A DNA stretch of 64,000 nt from Cyclobacterium roseum (GCF_010119225.1 NZ_WNKF01000007.1:62001-126000), one strand, 5' to 3'. Positions 18,076 to 27,414 are shown, counted from the stretch's first letter. Notes: generated by a model not told the origin, from the letters alone. Translations and numbers: made by a program.

Positions 18076-19068
18076 ATGGAAAAATACGCACTTCCCAATT
18101 CGGATTTAGAGATTTCAAGATTAATTTTTGGTTGCTGGGCCATTGTAGGTGGCTTTAACTGGGGGCCACAGGACGAAAGGGATTCCCTGGCGGCAATCAA
18201 AATGGCCTACGATCAGGGAATTACCACTTTTGATACCGCAGAAGCCTATGGCGGGGGTGCTTCGGAGAATTTGTTAGCCAAAGCCCTGGGAGAAAAACGC
18301 AAAGACATCATTATCGCTTCCAAAGCGGGTCCGGCCGATTTTGCATCGGAGGATATTAAAAATGCGTGCGAAAGAGGGCTGAAGAATTTGAAAACCGATT
18401 ACATCGACCTATACCAGTTGCACTGGCCCAATCCGGAAATTCCGTTGGAGGAAACCTTGGGTGCGCTTCAGGAACTTCGCGAGGAGGGTAAAATCCGGGC
18501 CTTCGGCGTGTCCAATTTCGGGAACGAAAGCCTGGATACCTGCAAAAACTCCGGATTCAAGATCAGTAGCAATCAAATGGCCTATAATTTACTTTTTCGG
18601 GCCATTGAGTATTCCATTCTTCCACAATGCATCGAAGATGATGTTCCGGTACTTTGCTATTCTCCCATTATGCAGGGCTTGCTGACAGGGAAGTTTTCCT
18701 CGGAAGCGGAGGTACCCGATGACCGGGCGAGAACCCGGCATTTCACAAAGGAACGGTCTCAATCCCGGCATCAGGAGGAGGGCTGTGAAGAACTGACTTT
18801 TCAAACCATTAGTCAGATCCGGGAACTTTCCAAAGAAGCGAATATTCCCATGGGAAATTTAAGTTTGGCATGGTTGCTCTACCAAAAGGGGGTGGCGGCT
18901 GCCATCGTCGGTGGAAGAAATGCGGCGCAGGTTAGAAAAAATGCAGCGAGCGCTCAGGTGACACTGACCCCCTCCCTGGTATCCAGCCTTAATGAAATTA
19001 CCCGTCCGCTCAAAGAGGCCTTGGGCCCCAACGCAGACCTATGGCAAACGGACGGTAGGGTGGTATGA
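18076..19068 (+). CDS. Aldo/keto reductase
   Basis: 330 residues from ATG 18076 (the frame is open upstream to 18025, but MEKYALPNSDLEISRLIFGC is the normal family start). The AKR tetrad is visible: D53 and Y58 (TFDTAEAYGGG), K83 (ASKAG) and the histidine of LYQLHWPNP. A (beta/alpha)8 NADPH-dependent reductase of sugars or aldehydes, cytoplasmic (no signal). Closest to the broad YhdN/AKR11-like group; substrate not predictable. Unlike the AKR at 49540-50724, it has no export signal. Confidence 0.9.
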   Translation: MEKYALPNSDLEISRLIFGCWAIVGGFNWGPQDERDSLAAIKMAYDQGITTFDTAEAYGGGASENLLAKALGEKRKDIIIASKAGPADFASEDIKNACERGLKNLKTDYIDLYQLHWPNPEIPLEETLGALQELREEGKIRAFGVSNFGNESLDTCKNSGFKISSNQMAYNLLFRAIEYSILPQCIEDDVPVLCYSPIMQGLLTGKFSSEAEVPDDRARTRHFTKERSQSRHQEEGCEELTFQTISQIRELSKEANIPMGNLSLAWLLYQKGVAAAIVGGRNAAQVRKNAASAQVTLTPSLVSSLNEITRPLKEALGPNADLWQTDGRVV

Positions 19069-19240
19069 TTTTTTAGGGGACGGAGATCTTTCCCATTCTT
19101 TTATAAAAAAATATATGTGAGCGATATGGGGATAAATGATTTGACAACTACCTAAAAGATGACCGTAAATACTGGCATCATTTATGGTAGAATTTGGTGT
19201 AATTGATTCCATTTTTTAGATTTCTAAAAATATTAAAATC

Positions 19241-19639
19241 ATGTTTGAATTGGAGAAAAACGAAATCAAATTTCTTTATAACGGTAAAAAGTTGGAAGAC
19301 AGGGAAGCCTATGCCTATGTTTTGACGCTACATAAGCATGTAATCAATGAGTTGGATGTATCGAAAAATGAAATGACCCCAACCCAGGTTTTAGAGTTGG
19401 CAAAAAAACTAAACAAAAGTGTAATCGATCTCTTCGACGAGAAATCTGATTATTTCAAAGCAAACATTCAAGGAAAAGAGATCGACGAAACCGATCTCTT
19501 GACCTTATTGATTAAGGAGAAATCTGCTTTGAAAACGCCTCTTTTGATTTCAGCTAATGGGGCAAAGGTTTTAGAATATCCAAGGGATACCATTAAGATA
19601 GATATGGTATTCAATGAAATAAGCGGAAACGATTCATAA
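19241..19639 (+). CDS. Cysteine-free ArsC/Spx-like thioredoxin-fold protein
   Basis: 132 residues. The C-terminal two thirds match the ArsC family layout: EMTPTQVLELAKKLNKSVIDLF, then KSDYFKANIQGKEI, then LLTLLIKEKSALKTPLLIS and YPRDTIKID (the P-x-D strand). True arsenate reductases use an N-terminal cysteine; this protein contains no cysteine at all, so it cannot work that way. It may be a Spx-like regulatory or YffB-type protein. The start has good spacing after an A/T-rich leader. It stands alone between the aldo/keto reductase and the first sulfatase. Confidence 0.7.
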   Translation: MFELEKNEIKFLYNGKKLEDREAYAYVLTLHKHVINELDVSKNEMTPTQVLELAKKLNKSVIDLFDEKSDYFKANIQGKEIDETDLLTLLIKEKSALKTPLLISANGAKVLEYPRDTIKIDMVFNEISGNDS

Positions 19640-19821
19640 TCGCTTTATTCCAGGTAGTCTAGCGTAGAAACTAATCTTTCCCATCCTGTAATTCTCCTGT
19701 AATTCTGGTTTTTTTAAGTAAAATGAAATTTAATTTCTTCGTAAAAGGGAATTTTTCTTTGTTTTATAACTTTTTGGATGAAATTTTTTTCTATTTTTTG
19801 CATTCATTTGACTAGTAAGAA

Positions 19822-21264
19822 ATGAAAGCCCAAATTACCGGCATTGTAGCAGTAGTAGCGCTATTCTTGATTTTGTTGTCTCCAGGGGAGGCAACGGGTC
19901 AATTTGTTGGAGGAAAAAGTACACCGCCAAACATCGTACTCATCCTTGCAGACGACCTTGGCTGGATGGATGTGGGGTACAATGGGGCTGAGTTTTACGA
20001 AACGCCCAATATCGACCAACTCGCGTCCGAGGGAATGGTCTTCAGTCGATTTTACCCCTCGGCTGCCAACTGTTCCCCCACGCGGGCGAGTTTGTTAACC
20101 GGAATGTACTCGCCACGACATCAGGTGTATGTTCCGCAAGGTTTGTCTAGGGGGGGCGATGTTTCCAAAATGCGGTTCAAAGTGCCCACCCAGGGTCAAA
20201 ATTCCACTTTCAATACGATACCGGTAAGCATCAATAGGGTTTCACCGGAATTTGAATCACTTGCCGAAATGCTGAAAAAGTCGGGCTATGTATCTGCCAG
20301 GCTTGGGAAATGGCATATAGGCGACGATAATCAGGGTTTCGATGTGTTATCCGCAGCCGGTGAGATTGGAAAAATCACCAATTATTACGGAGAGGAAAAG
20401 CGATACTATAACGATGATCATGTGGCGGAAAGGCTGACTGATGCAGCGATCCATTTTATTGAGGCCAATAAAGAGCACCCGTTTTTTCTTTATCTCAGTC
20501 ATTGGGAGGTACACACTCCCCTGGCGGCAAGGGACAAAAGGATCGAGTATTACAAAAGCAAGCTTAAAAACCGGCCCGGGAAAAATTACGATCCGGTGTA
20601 TGCAGCTGAAGTGGAACAGGTTGATAGTAGTGTAGGCAGGGTTCTGGCCAAATTAAAAGAACTGGGTCTGGAAGATAACACGGTTGTGATTGTTACCTCG
20701 GATAACGGGGGGCTTTCGTCCGTTACCGATAATGCTCCGTTGAGGGCTGGTAAAGGCACTTTTTACGAAGGGGGTCTCCGGGTACCGTTTTGTATTAAAT
20801 GGCCGGGTGTAACTCAAGCCGGTTCGAAATCCGACATTCCCGTAACCGGTGTTGATTTTATGCCCACCTTTGCAGAAATCGCCTCGGCGGAGTTGCCGCA
20901 AAACCAGCCGGTGGACGGTGATTCCTTTGTACCAATTCTTAAAGGAAAGCCATTCGACCGGGATCGTTCGCTTTTTTTCCATTTCCCGCTTTACCTGGGG
21001 GGTAGCGTGGAGGTATTGCCATCATTCGATGGAACGGAAAATTACTGGCGTGCGGTACCCTCTTCGGTAATCATGGCCGGGGATTGGAAATTGATTTATT
21101 ATTATGAATACGATCGTTATGAACTGTTTAATTTGAGAACCGATATTTCAGAGCAAGACGACCTTTCTGGCAGCGAAACCGGAATAGCAATAAAACTGTT
21201 GGAAAAACTTAAAAATTGGGTAGCAGCCGTAAATGCTCCTGTGCCCAGTGTTTTAAATAGATAA
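19822..21264 (+). CDS. Secreted sulfatase (type I, formylglycine)
   Basis: 480 residues. Signal peptide about 1-26 (ends EATGQ). The alkaline-phosphatase-like sulfatase fold shows metal-binding ADD (44-45), the formylglycine motif CSPTR with C84, GKWHIG, and SDNGG late in the chain. Active formylglycine requires a maturase (FGE or anSME) encoded elsewhere. First of the sulfatases of this region; 75 bases before the ThuA-like gene, with which it probably forms an operon. Upstream, TTTTTGG (19771) and TATTTTTTG (19792) could be a -33/-7 pair. Confidence 0.93.
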   Translation: MKAQITGIVAVVALFLILLSPGEATGQFVGGKSTPPNIVLILADDLGWMDVGYNGAEFYETPNIDQLASEGMVFSRFYPSAANCSPTRASLLTGMYSPRHQVYVPQGLSRGGDVSKMRFKVPTQGQNSTFNTIPVSINRVSPEFESLAEMLKKSGYVSARLGKWHIGDDNQGFDVLSAAGEIGKITNYYGEEKRYYNDDHVAERLTDAAIHFIEANKEHPFFLYLSHWEVHTPLAARDKRIEYYKSKLKNRPGKNYDPVYAAEVEQVDSSVGRVLAKLKELGLEDNTVVIVTSDNGGLSSVTDNAPLRAGKGTFYEGGLRVPFCIKWPGVTQAGSKSDIPVTGVDFMPTFAEIASAELPQNQPVDGDSFVPILKGKPFDRDRSLFFHFPLYLGGSVEVLPSFDGTENYWRAVPSSVIMAGDWKLIYYYEYDRYELFNLRTDISEQDDLSGSETGIAIKLLEKLKNWVAAVNAPVPSVLNR

Positions 21265-21339
21265 CATTGACCCGATAAACACCAAAGTGTAAACGCTATA
21301 ATCAAGATTTCATTATTCCAAAAATTCAAAATTTATCGT

Positions 21340-22377
21340 ATGAAATTCCTTCCGTATCTGGTACTATACTTGCTTTCATTAGATTTAAGTGCCTATTCCG
21401 GCACTACAGCCGCCTGGCTTGATAGGATGGACACGAGCAAGCGTCATCATGAACCGAAAAGAGAAGCCCCTTTAAAAGTGTTGATCGTTGACGGTCAGAA
21501 TAACCATGAGGTATGGCCAAAAGCTACGCTAATGATGAAGCAGTACCTGGAAGAAACGGGGCTTTTTCGGGTAGCTATTTACAGAACCAGGTTTACCTGG
21601 AGAGCTGAAAGGGAAAGGAAGTACTTGCCATTGGCGGGACTGAGCGCAACCACAGAGTTGGAAACCCCGCAGCATGATCCGGATTTCGCCCCCGTATTCA
21701 AAAATTATGACGTAGTGATTTCCAACTTTGGCTGGAAGGCCGCGGATTGGCCGGAGGAAACCCAAAAAGCTTTCGAAGACTACATGTCCTCCGGCGGAGG
21801 CTTTGTCTCCTTTCACGCTGCAAACAATTCTTTTCCAGACTGGCTGGAATACAATAAAATGATTGGCCTGGGAGGCTGGGGTGACCGTACTGAAAAAGAT
21901 GGACCTTATGTGTATTATACTAATGAAGGCGAGCTGGTACGAGATCCTTCACCGGGGAAAGGCGGTGCCCATGGACCTAGCCATATTTTTCCCATCACCA
22001 TTCGTGAGAAAGATCATCCCATCACCAGGGGAATGCCGAAAGTATGGCTAACCACCAAGGATGAATGCTATTCTCAATTGCGTGGACCGGCCGAGAACCT
22101 GACCGTACTGGCTACCGGTAAGGATGTTTCAGGCAAAGCGCCTACTGACCGGCACGAACCCATGCTGATGGTGTTGGACTACGGCAAAGGGCGGGTATTT
22201 CATACCACGCTGGGGCACGATGATTTTTCAATTGAAAGTGTTGGTTTTATCACCTCCTTTTTAAGAGGAACGGAATGGGCGGCAACAGGGAACGTTACCC
22301 TACCCATACCAGATGATTTTCCTACGGCAGAAAATTCCACCAGCAGGAAATTTGAGTTGAAATTTGATGATCAATAA
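21340..22377 (+). CDS. ThuA-domain protein, exported
   Basis: 345 residues. Signal peptide about 1-20. The ThuA-like fold (class I glutamine-amidotransferase relatives) shows LKVLIVDGQNNHEVW (46-60), FVSFHAANNSFPDW and GKGRVFHTTLGHDDFS. ThuA-like proteins occur widely in Bacteroidota glycan loci, and members act in conversion of oxidised (keto) sugars or have unknown enzyme activity; the substrate here is unknown. Follows the first sulfatase on the same strand. Confidence 0.88.
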   Translation: MKFLPYLVLYLLSLDLSAYSGTTAAWLDRMDTSKRHHEPKREAPLKVLIVDGQNNHEVWPKATLMMKQYLEETGLFRVAIYRTRFTWRAERERKYLPLAGLSATTELETPQHDPDFAPVFKNYDVVISNFGWKAADWPEETQKAFEDYMSSGGGFVSFHAANNSFPDWLEYNKMIGLGGWGDRTEKDGPYVYYTNEGELVRDPSPGKGGAHGPSHIFPITIREKDHPITRGMPKVWLTTKDECYSQLRGPAENLTVLATGKDVSGKAPTDRHEPMLMVLDYGKGRVFHTTLGHDDFSIESVGFITSFLRGTEWAATGNVTLPIPDDFPTAENSTSRKFELKFDDQ

Positions 22378-22516
22378 AATCAAATGGAAGCCTGAGGTTT
22401 TCATGTTCTTTGCTTTAAAGGAATCAGCGTGCCGATTGCCGTTTGGCTTATCATACATTCGGAACCTGTTGCCTTTCGATGTATTCGGTAATACACCGAT
22501 ACTAAAGAATAATACC

Positions 22517-22524
22517 TACCTTTG
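22517..22524 (+). promoter_or_regulatory. -7 element of the first helicase gene
   Basis: TACCTTTG fits TAnnTTTG exactly and lies only 15 bases before the ATG at 22540, so the mRNA leader would be about ten bases or less. The paralogue has TATCTTTG at the same place (57721), followed by the same GGCCAAAAATGTA. No -33 element is obvious. Confidence 0.55.
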
Positions 22525-22539
22525 GCCAAAAATGTATCC

Positions 22540-23673
22540 ATGGGCTTTACCGATCTCGGTCTTTCAACACCACTACAGGAAGCAATAAGCAAGGCAAAAT
22601 ACGAAAATCCTTTTCCTGTTCAGATCGAGGCAATACCTGCCATTCTAAGAAAGAAAGACGTTTGGGGCCTGGCTCCGACGGGATCTGGTAAAACAGCCGC
22701 TTATGTATTGCCGATTTTGGAAATGTTTCAGGGGAAAACCGCAGTAAAGAGTAGGGCAGTCGCTGTGCTGGTGCTGGTGCCTACCCGGGAACTGGCCATT
22801 CAGGTCGATCAAACGGTAAAAACCTTTACGAACGGCTTGCCAAGGAACGTAAAATCCATGGCGGTGTATGGTGGGGCGTCCATCAATCCCCAAATGATAC
22901 ACCTGTACGGAACCGACATCCTGATCGGGACCCCCGGCCGCTTGCTGGATTTGCTTTCAAAAAAGGCTGTGGACTTGTCCGCATTGGAAATACTGGTTTT
23001 GGACGAGGCCGACAAAATGCTGAACCTGGGCTTTAAGGAAGAAGTGGATGAAATCTTGTCCGGATTGCCCAAAAAACGGCAGAACATCCTTTTTTCTGCG
23101 ACGACGGAGGAGTCGGTAGCCAGCTTATCGACCAACCTGCTTTACCAACCGGTACGGATCGAAATTGCGCAGGATACCGTGTCCCCCGCCCAAATCAAGC
23201 AATCGGCCTATTTGGTAACACCCGAAAACAAGGGGCCTTTATTGAGATTTCTAATCAGCGAGGGAAACTGGACCCAGGTGTTGGTTTTTGCCAGTTCCAA
23301 ACGGGCGGCAGATAACCTCGCCGCCAAATTAAAAAAACACGGAATACAAGCCCAGTCCTTTCATGGGGATAAAAGTCAGGCTGCCCGGACAGAATCGCTT
23401 CGGAATTTTAAACAGGGAAACTTACGGGTTTTGGTGGCCACCGATCTCGCCTCCCGGGGCATCGATATCCAGTTTTTACCCCATGTGGTCAACTACGAAC
23501 TGCCCCGTTCCCCAAAGGATTACATTCACCGCATCGGTCGGACAGGCAGGGCCGGATCAGAGGGAGAGGCCATTTCCCTGATATCGGAGGAAGACACGCA
23601 TCATTTTAAGGTCATTCAGAAAAAAATGAAACGAATGGTCGAACTGATTGATTCAAAAAACCTGGGTTTTTGA
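22540..23673 (+). CDS. DEAD-box RNA helicase (copy 1)
   Basis: 377 residues from ATG 22540 (MGFTDLGLS; the upstream TTG at 22522 lies within the promoter). Motifs in order: Q-motif region, Walker A APTGSGKT, PTRELA, DEAD (VLDEADKML), SAT (FSATTEES), then the helicase-C domain with TDLASRGID and HRIGRTGRAG. Length and a short C-terminal tail suggest a RhlE-like enzyme acting in RNA remodelling. Bases 23275-23492 are perfectly identical to copy 2 while the 5' half has drifted to about 70-80% (by eye). Confidence 0.95.
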   Translation: MGFTDLGLSTPLQEAISKAKYENPFPVQIEAIPAILRKKDVWGLAPTGSGKTAAYVLPILEMFQGKTAVKSRAVAVLVLVPTRELAIQVDQTVKTFTNGLPRNVKSMAVYGGASINPQMIHLYGTDILIGTPGRLLDLLSKKAVDLSALEILVLDEADKMLNLGFKEEVDEILSGLPKKRQNILFSATTEESVASLSTNLLYQPVRIEIAQDTVSPAQIKQSAYLVTPENKGPLLRFLISEGNWTQVLVFASSKRAADNLAAKLKKHGIQAQSFHGDKSQAARTESLRNFKQGNLRVLVATDLASRGIDIQFLPHVVNYELPRSPKDYIHRIGRTGRAGSEGEAISLISEEDTHHFKVIQKKMKRMVELIDSKNLGF

Positions 23674-23857
23674 TATGTCAAAACGTGGCTATAGTAGAAG
23701 TACGAATGTTTTCCATCAAAGTACCGATTCAATCCACTAAGGGGTTGGAAAACGAGATGGTTGATTTTGTCCACGGGTTGTCCCCCTTGGTTGGTGTTGT
23801 TACAGCCCTGCAGACTTAGTTTTTCAATAATCGATTAATTATTTTAGGGAATCTTTT

Positions 23858-25177
23858 TCAGGAATAAAGTGGGGTTCTTGTTTCCCACTTTCCTCTGGTA
23901 AAATCGGGAAAATCCACCGGTCTGCTTTTGTCAGCTACGGAGGTTCCGGTAAGCGGGATAATGGCAGCACTGGTTACCGAATCGTACACATCCCAGTCCG
24001 GCTGTTTATTTTCCTGCAAGGCAAGTACCAGTCGGTGCCAGTTGATTGGCGTTTGGGTCATGCCTCCACTGCCATGTCCGCGGATCGCTCCTCCTTTGCG
24101 TTCGGGTGGGGCGTAATTTTTCGTAATTTCATGCGCATATTCTTCCAGATACGGCGCTGCCGGTTCCCATTGATGTTCCCTGGGACTTCTACCTTCAATA
24201 TAAATTCGCTGGGCATCCCTTTCCTTTAAATAAATTCCTTTTGTACCCTGAAGTCGGAAACTTTCCCTGGGGTGGGGGGTATGCGTGTCGTGGTTAAGGG
24301 TGACCATTTTTCCTTTTACGGTTCGGATAAGTGACGCATTGTAATCCCCTAGCGCCATCTCTTTCGTCGCATACGGATGTTTTTCTCCGTACTGGGCTTT
24401 GGCATATTCATTGAGCATGCCCGATTTCGTACTCATGGAGACCAGGTAGTCAAACCGGTCCCCATGGTTGATGTCCAGCACCGGCATCATGTTTCTCATG
24501 GGATGGTCGGGGTAGAGGTTCCCGTTTTTATCGATGGCAGGTTGTAATCTCCAGGGTTCTTCTTCCGGATTAAACTTCACCATTCTCAAATCATGTATAT
24601 AGCCACTTTCTACATGGAGGATATCCCCTAATAATCCTTTTCGCACCATATTCAACATGGTCAGGTCTCCAAAACCTCCCAATACGATGCTGGCCCACTT
24701 TCCGGTACTTTCAAAGGTTTCTACCAATTCCCATGCTTCTTCAAGAGTCTGGGCAATGGGCACTTCGCAAGCCGCATGTTTTCCATTTCTCATGGCCGCC
24801 AGACATACCGGAGCATGGGTGTCCCAGGGGGTGGCGCATATCACGGCATCCAGCTCTTCCTCCTCGCATAACCTAATAAAATCTGTTGGCCCCTTATCGT
24901 AAAGCCTGGGGCTCGGTTGACCGGATTCCTCAATCCACCTTTTGGCCTGGTAAAGGTTTTTGGGATCGATGTCACAAATGGCAGGGATTTCTACCCCTGT
25001 AATTCCAAGTGCAGTGTCCAGGTGGTAAGAGCCTCTACCCCCAATACCCACAAAACCCAGTCTCAGATTCCGTTTGAGGCCCAAAGCCATCGATTGATTG
25101 GATAGTAAGCCTGTTGTAATACCTCCCAGTGCTAGCGTTGAAAGCTTTAGGAAATTTCTGCGGTCAAGATTATTCAT
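23858..25177 (-). CDS. GH109-like Gfo/Idh/MocA enzyme, Tat-exported
   Basis: 439 residues. A twin-arginine signal (RRNFLKLST) sends it folded to the periplasm. The Rossmann part shows GFVGIGGRGSYHL (41-53) and CEVPIA where dehydrogenases have EKP. The C-terminal part has YPDH with H225, then LDINHGDRFDYLVSMST, closely like the GH109 (alpha-N-acetylgalactosaminidase-type, NAD-dependent hydrolase) family. So it is more likely a glycosidase using a redox mechanism than a simple dehydrogenase. It lies between the first helicase and the first amidohydrolase; the second copy of that pair lacks it. Confidence 0.8.
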   Translation of the reverse strand: MNNLDRRNFLKLSTLALGGITTGLLSNQSMALGLKRNLRLGFVGIGGRGSYHLDTALGITGVEIPAICDIDPKNLYQAKRWIEESGQPSPRLYDKGPTDFIRLCEEEELDAVICATPWDTHAPVCLAAMRNGKHAACEVPIAQTLEEAWELVETFESTGKWASIVLGGFGDLTMLNMVRKGLLGDILHVESGYIHDLRMVKFNPEEEPWRLQPAIDKNGNLYPDHPMRNMMPVLDINHGDRFDYLVSMSTKSGMLNEYAKAQYGEKHPYATKEMALGDYNASLIRTVKGKMVTLNHDTHTPHPRESFRLQGTKGIYLKERDAQRIYIEGRSPREHQWEPAAPYLEEYAHEITKNYAPPERKGGAIRGHGSGGMTQTPINWHRLVLALQENKQPDWDVYDSVTSAAIIPLTGTSVADKSRPVDFPDFTRGKWETRTPLYS

Positions 25178-25213
25178 CGTAATTTTTATTTGAAATGTAA
25201 CACGTAGTGAAGT

Positions 25214-26368
25214 CTACTGGAGGATCCCCGGATACCATTTTTCGGCATTGGTCCGGTAAATTTTATCTACCACCGTCTTGGGCAATTTCAATCCATTGAA
25301 GGTACCGGTGACTTTTGGTACCTGCATTTCTAGGTCCCCGGTAAAAAATTGCCAATGTCGTAACCAAACCTGATGGGCATGTTCCGAAATCTCTTCCGGT
25401 TCCGTCAATCCCTTCGCCTGTATGTCCGATGCTCCGGCGCGCAAATCCGTTCCATAGAGGAGTCTACCCTGGTACTTCACGATAAAGTCGCGCACCCCTT
25501 CCCAATTGGTGACGGCCTGGTGTTGCAAATGGGAGATGCGTTCGGCCATATCCACGGCCATGTTGGGAAAGGAATCCAGTCTTTTTGCCAGTTCATTCAC
25601 GTCGTATTCCAGGCTTCCCAAATGCGCCCCGACAAATCGCAGATCGGGATTATTGGCCAGCAGTTGATCCCGGGCGGAAATCTGCTCCTCATACGAGGGT
25701 AAATCCGGGAATTGATACATGTGGTATCGGGGGTTTTCCCGAAAATAATCCCGATCCCCCTGCACCGTCATTTCCTCCAGCGGCAACCAGGTATTTTTGG
25801 GCTCCCCAAGATGGCCCAACAGGGTAATGTCTTTTTCCACCAACAGCTGCAGGATGGAATCAAAGGCAGGATCGGTAATCATTACCAACTCATCCCGTTC
25901 ATTTTTCAACTCCATGCCAATATTTTTCCAAACCTTTACCGCTATGGCCCCCTTGGCAATGGATTTTTCCAAATAGTCCAGGGTTTTACTTTCCCAATCG
26001 TTGTTGGTAAATCCTTCCAGGGAAAAGGTCGTGCCATAGGAAACAATATCCGGATATTCGCCGATGAGTTTCAATGAAAAATTTTCTTGCGCTTCCGGTG
26101 TCAGGTTTGGGGAGGTATACACACTTACGTTCAGCAGTCTAAACTTATCTCGAGCTGCCTGACGTATAAAGACGGTATCGAAATCCGTTCTCAGGTGTAC
26201 ATGGGCATCGATTTTTTCTATTTGGTCAAAATCCTCCAGTGAATAGTAGCTTTCTTCCATGATTTCAGGCGTTTCATTATTGCTTTTCGGTGATTGACAG
26301 CAAAAGGCGAGGGTGAAAAGACAGAAAGAAAAAACAACTGTTTTGCCTATTTTGGTCATTATTTTCAT
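25214..26368 (-). CDS. Amidohydrolase-family lipoprotein (copy 1)
   Basis: 384 residues. N-terminal signal with lipobox-like LAFCC (Cys near 23-24), so a lipoprotein. The TIM-barrel metal hydrolase shows HxH (H56, H58 in DAHVHLRTD), a candidate carbamylated lysine in AVKVWKNIG, histidines in LLGHLGEP and VGAHLGSLEYD, and the barrel-end aspartate in LLYGTDLRAG. This matches the amidohydrolase_2/lactonase group; it could open a lactone or cleave an amide of a sugar acid. The paralogue at 58986 is nearly identical from residue 51 on but has a different signal. Confidence 0.88.
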   Translation of the reverse strand: MKIMTKIGKTVVFSFCLFTLAFCCQSPKSNNETPEIMEESYYSLEDFDQIEKIDAHVHLRTDFDTVFIRQAARDKFRLLNVSVYTSPNLTPEAQENFSLKLIGEYPDIVSYGTTFSLEGFTNNDWESKTLDYLEKSIAKGAIAVKVWKNIGMELKNERDELVMITDPAFDSILQLLVEKDITLLGHLGEPKNTWLPLEEMTVQGDRDYFRENPRYHMYQFPDLPSYEEQISARDQLLANNPDLRFVGAHLGSLEYDVNELAKRLDSFPNMAVDMAERISHLQHQAVTNWEGVRDFIVKYQGRLLYGTDLRAGASDIQAKGLTEPEEISEHAHQVWLRHWQFFTGDLEMQVPKVTGTFNGLKLPKTVVDKIYRTNAEKWYPGILQ

Positions 26369-26764
26369 GGTTTTCGAAGGAATGTGGTAACGGTTTTTTT
26401 CTGTTCTAGCCCATTTACTGTAGGATTGGACGAGGAGGATTACCCTTGGTTGGGTATAATTTTAGAGAATTTATGGGTTAAAAGAAAGGACTGGCACTTA
26501 TTTATGAAGGGATTGCAGCGTTCGCCCTGCCGCAAGGTATGCTGCTTGCGTCGAAAAATGAGGAAACTGGATCGGTTTGTCTAAAAATACTAGGCTACAA
26601 AAAAACGGTAGTGAACGGATTTTTTTGATGGCAACAGGACCATTCCTTCGTTTGATTGTACGTCGGTTACCAAATAGACGGGTTTTTCTTAACAAGATTT
26701 GCTAATTTTTAAATTAATACCGATCATTAGGAATTCAATTAAACATTTACCCAAAATAACCATC
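26369..26764. other. Intergenic region, duplicated 5' part
   Basis: 396 bases without a gene. Bases from about 26425 to 26531 match 60190-60302, the leader of the other amidohydrolase copy (conserved TATAATTTTAGAGAATTTAT and GGGATTGCAGCG). Match ends at 26531, just before a CGCAAG/CTTGCG inverted repeat (about 26532-26552). The remainder leads into the sigma-factor gene and shows nothing I can name. Confidence 0.5.
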
Positions 26765-27364
26765 GTGAAATACCAGGAAAACCCTATTTCCTTTAATGAC
26801 CGCAATGAGCTTTGGCTATTGTTACGAAATGGAGAACGAGAGGGTTTGGAAGGCTTGTACCGGTTATTTGCCCATGAACTTTTTAAGTATGGCTTGGCCT
26901 TGGTGAATGATGCCGATTTTGTGCAAGACTGTATACAGGAAGTCTTTATTGACCTGTGGAAGTATCACCAGAACCTGCAGAAGGCGGATAATGTAAAAGT
27001 TTACCTTTTCAGGTCGCTCTCACATAAAATATACCGGGAGAGCAAAAAGCGATCCAAATGGAAATGGGAAGAACTGGGAGATGAGGGGACCCGGCAGCTA
27101 TCCTTGGAATCCAAAGAAGGTGAACTTATTGGGGTGCAGCAGGAAAAAAGCCTTCAAATCAAATTGGCGGCTGGGCTAGAGAAATTGCCCCTCCGGCAAA
27201 AGCAGGCAATCCAGTTGCTGTATTTTGAGCAGTTTTCCTACGAGGAAGTTTCAAAAATGATGGGCATCAACCTGCGGTCGGTATATACACTTGCTTGGAA
27301 AGCCATCGGTAGTCTGAAAAAGTATGTGGTTTCAATGCTGTTAGGGTTATTCTTTTTAATTTGA
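26765..27364 (+). CDS. FecI-like ECF sigma factor
   Basis: 199 residues from the GTG at 26765 (the frame is open from a TTG at 26699; no ATG is available). Sigma region 2 reads FVQDCIQEVFIDLWKYHQ and region 4 reads LPLRQKQAIQLLYFEQFSYEEVSKMM. This is the first gene of the usual Bacteroidota trio sigma factor > FecR anti-sigma > SusC with an STN domain. Released by the anti-sigma factor when the transporter is occupied, it would start transcription of the susC operon at 28864. The fit of the start codon is uncertain. Confidence 0.88.
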   Translation: MKYQENPISFNDRNELWLLLRNGEREGLEGLYRLFAHELFKYGLALVNDADFVQDCIQEVFIDLWKYHQNLQKADNVKVYLFRSLSHKIYRESKKRSKWKWEELGDEGTRQLSLESKEGELIGVQQEKSLQIKLAAGLEKLPLRQKQAIQLLYFEQFSYEEVSKMMGINLRSVYTLAWKAIGSLKKYVVSMLLGLFFLI

Positions 27365-27380
27365 AATGACTCGTCCTGAA

Positions 27381-27414
27381 AAATCCCCCAGCCTCCTTTG
27401 GAAAAGGGGGATTT
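27381..27414. repeat. REP-like inverted repeat
   Basis: Perfect 9-bp arms AAATCCCCC (27381-27389) and GGGGGATTT (27406-27414) around a 16-base loop, followed by a partly repeated tract (GATTTGCTGAAA, then GATTTTTTGCTGAAA). C/G-ended palindromes of this type are dispersed in many Bacteroidota genomes and may be a MITE or REP unit. It lies between the sigma factor and anti-sigma genes and could also act as an mRNA hairpin. Confidence 0.5.

Noticed and set aside
26532-26552. CGCAAG/CTTGCG inverted repeat
   Set aside because: Six-bp stem without T run or conserved position; too weak to list as an element.
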